Shown: one piece after another, positions 12,616 to 13,793 of the stretch
How positions within the stretch are numbered: position 1 is the stretch's first letter
How the letters are laid out: every line of letters starts with the position of its first letter
Assembly (NCBI GenBank): GCA_020349865.1
Contig: CP070700.1
Coordinates: 864,530-878,322, forward strand
Length of the DNA stretch: 13,793 nt
DNA from: Desulfobacteraceae bacterium
GTDB taxonomy: Bacteria; Desulfobacterota; DSM-4660; Desulfatiglandales; Desulfatiglandaceae
Direction of reading: 5' to 3'
Program-made: the position numbers and the translations under genes
The notes under the pieces: model-generated
Told to the model about the DNA's origin: nothing
Seen by the model: the letters and a program-made list of their open reading frames with translations, nothing else
Database searches by the model: none

Positions 12616-13793
12616 TGAGAGATGACATTCGGTGGGTGAAGACGCATTGCTCAAGAATGGACCATGGCGGCTGTGCACTGCTTGTGGGGGTCAAGGATAA
12701 CAAGATTGACAAGGTGAAAGGGGACCCGGATGGCTTCTTGAACAAGGGCTATGTCTGCCCCAAAGGACTGGCATCCCCGGATAAACTCGCTCATCCTGAT
12801 CGGCTCAAATACCCAATAAAAAGGGCGGGAAAACGTGGAGAAGGAAAATGGGAGAGAATCTCGTGGGATGAGGCGATTCAAACTATCAGCAAAAACCTCA
12901 ACAAGATCAAGGAGGAATATAACGCAAAAGGTGTTGCTTTTTGCCAGGGCATGCCAAAGGGTATGGAACATTTCGTGTTAATCAGGCTTGCCAATATCTT
13001 TGGTTCTCCCAACGTAGTTACTACTCAGGATGTATGCCATGCGCCACGTGAAGTGAGTGGGATTCACACTTGTGGATTTTATCCTGTGGCTGATTTTCAT
13101 CACCAGAGCAAGCTGGTGGTGCTTTGGGGAAGCAACATCACAAGCACTAATGAAGAGGGAGAGATATGCAGTCTGCTCTTAAATCAGATTAAAGATGGGA
13201 CAGAACTCATTGTTGTGGATCCAAAAGAGACAGATCTTGTCAAGAAGGCAAAGCACTGGCTCCAGGTGAGGCCTGGCACTGATAACGCTCTGACCCTGGC
13301 ATTTTTGAATGTCATCATAGAAGAGGGGCTCTACGATAAGGGTTTCGTTGAGAATTGGACCTACGGTTTTGACGCCCTGGCCCGTCATGTCAACGCCCAT
13401 ACGCCTGAAAGAATTTCAGAGGTCACATGGGTGCCGGCCGAACTCATCCGTAAGGCTGCGATATCCTATGCCACTACTTCTCCGGCTGCTATCCAGTGGG
13501 GCAATCCCATTGAACACAATATCTACACCTTTGATACGGCAAGAGGGCTTATTTCTCTAATGGCCATATGCGGAAATCTTGATGTCCCCGGTGGCAATGT
13601 CCAGGCAAATGAACCCAAAGTCCTCGATCTGGGAAAGTTTGTCAGGGCTGACTTGATCCCTTCGAAGAGAAAAGAGATGATACATGCATATCATAACACC
13701 ATACCCAGAATGATGACTGTCCCCCCGGCGTTCTTCAGACAGGCGGTACTTGAAGAATTCCCTTACCCGGTGAAAGGGGCATACGTGCAATGC
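12615..13793 (+). CDS. Molybdopterin oxidoreductase (DMSO reductase superfamily), 3' end outside window
   Basis: Starts at ATG 12615 (GAGG at 12604-12607) and stays open to the right edge, giving 393 residues of a protein normally about 650-850 long. There is no Tat or Sec signal, so it is cytoplasmic. The N-terminal cluster region reads C12-x3-D16-x3-C20-x27-C48: Asp stands where most relatives have the second cysteine. Asp-Val-C141-His-Ala-Pro-Arg places a cysteine at the usual Mo/W-ligand position. The repeated Leu-Val-Val-Leu-Trp-Gly-Ser-Asn (167-174), Val-Val-Asp-Pro (200-203) and Leu-Gln-Val-Arg-Pro-Gly-Thr-Asp (216-223) bind the pterin. Substrate cannot be assigned; Cys ligation rules out NarG-like and DmsA-like enzymes. 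It is separate from the cytochrome operon by the terminator, and may be followed by an Fe-S or other partner beyond the window. Confidence 0.93.
   Translation, partial: MRDDIRWVKTHCSRMDHGGCALLVGVKDNKIDKVKGDPDGFLNKGYVCPKGLASPDKLAHPDRLKYPIKRAGKRGEGKWERISWDEAIQTISKNLNKIKEEYNAKGVAFCQGMPKGMEHFVLIRLANIFGSPNVVTTQDVCHAPREVSGIHTCGFYPVADFHHQSKLVVLWGSNITSTNEEGEICSLLLNQIKDGTELIVVDPKETDLVKKAKHWLQVRPGTDNALTLAFLNVIIEEGLYDKGFVENWTYGFDALARHVNAHTPERISEVTWVPAELIRKAAISYATTSPAAIQWGNPIEHNIYTFDTARGLISLMAICGNLDVPGGNVQANEPKVLDLGKFVRADLIPSKRKEMIHAYHNTIPRMMTVPPAFFRQAVLEEFPYPVKGAYVQC

Noticed and set aside
10965..13793. Single operon of the cytochromes with the molybdoenzyme (for example a nitrate-to-ammonia unit)
   Set aside because: A perfect GC-rich terminator at 12405-12442 separates them, the molybdoenzyme has no export signal while the cytochromes are periplasmic, and its Cys Mo ligand does not fit NarG.

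Overview
The window looks like a chromosomal segment of an anaerobic, respiring Gram-negative bacterium. A Desulfobacterota (deltaproteobacterial sulfate-reducer-like) host is the best guess. This rests on the mix of gene families: a NrfH-type tetraheme plus HAO-type octaheme cytochrome pair, a cofactor-poor MetE-like methyltransferase, a Cys-ligated molybdopterin oxidoreductase, a small Cys-rich B-box-like protein and a bactofilin/M23 pair. It is an inference from gene content, not a phylogenetic result.

Layout. Positions 1-900 hold the tail of a gene cut by the window edge and an unrecognised secreted protein. About 520 bases without a credible gene follow. Positions 1409-4992 (+) form a tight four-gene run: a polytopic coiled-coil membrane protein, a von Willebrand A (vWA) lipoprotein overlapping it by 4 bp, a membrane-anchored M23 (LytM-type) peptidase and a bactofilin. 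A hairpin/T-tract terminator closes the run at about 5071-5107. Next comes a UDP-glucuronate 4-epimerase-like gene (5309-6358, +), which appears to stand alone.

Positions 6543-8547 are on the minus strand: a Crp/Fnr regulator, an ECF sigma factor, a short soluble zinc-finger anti-sigma factor overlapping the sigma gene by 4 bp, then, after about 210 bp, a 78-aa Cys-rich protein. The divergent intergenic region 8548-9016 holds nested palindromes near crp and a degenerate REP-like block. On the plus strand follow a UROD/MetE-superfamily methyltransferase (9017-10042) and a two-gene cytochrome operon (10353-12368) ended by a strong terminator. Last is the 5' 393 codons of a molybdopterin oxidoreductase (12615 to the window edge), preceded by a 25-codon ORF whose stop overlaps its start (TAATG).

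How they may work together. The four-gene run is probably an envelope or cell-shape module: the bactofilin scaffold positions the M23 hydrolase, and the vWA lipoprotein and its membrane partner add an undescribed component. The NrfH-like protein would pass quinol electrons to the periplasmic HAO-like octaheme enzyme, probably for reduction of nitrite or another nitrogen oxide. The nearby Crp/Fnr protein has an FNR-type recognition helix (E-x-x-S-R) but no cysteines, so it could control respiratory genes by a signal other than an Fe-S cluster. The strongest candidates for something undescribed are the vWA/polytopic pair fused to the M23-bactofilin operon, and the molybdoenzyme with Asp replacing a cluster cysteine.
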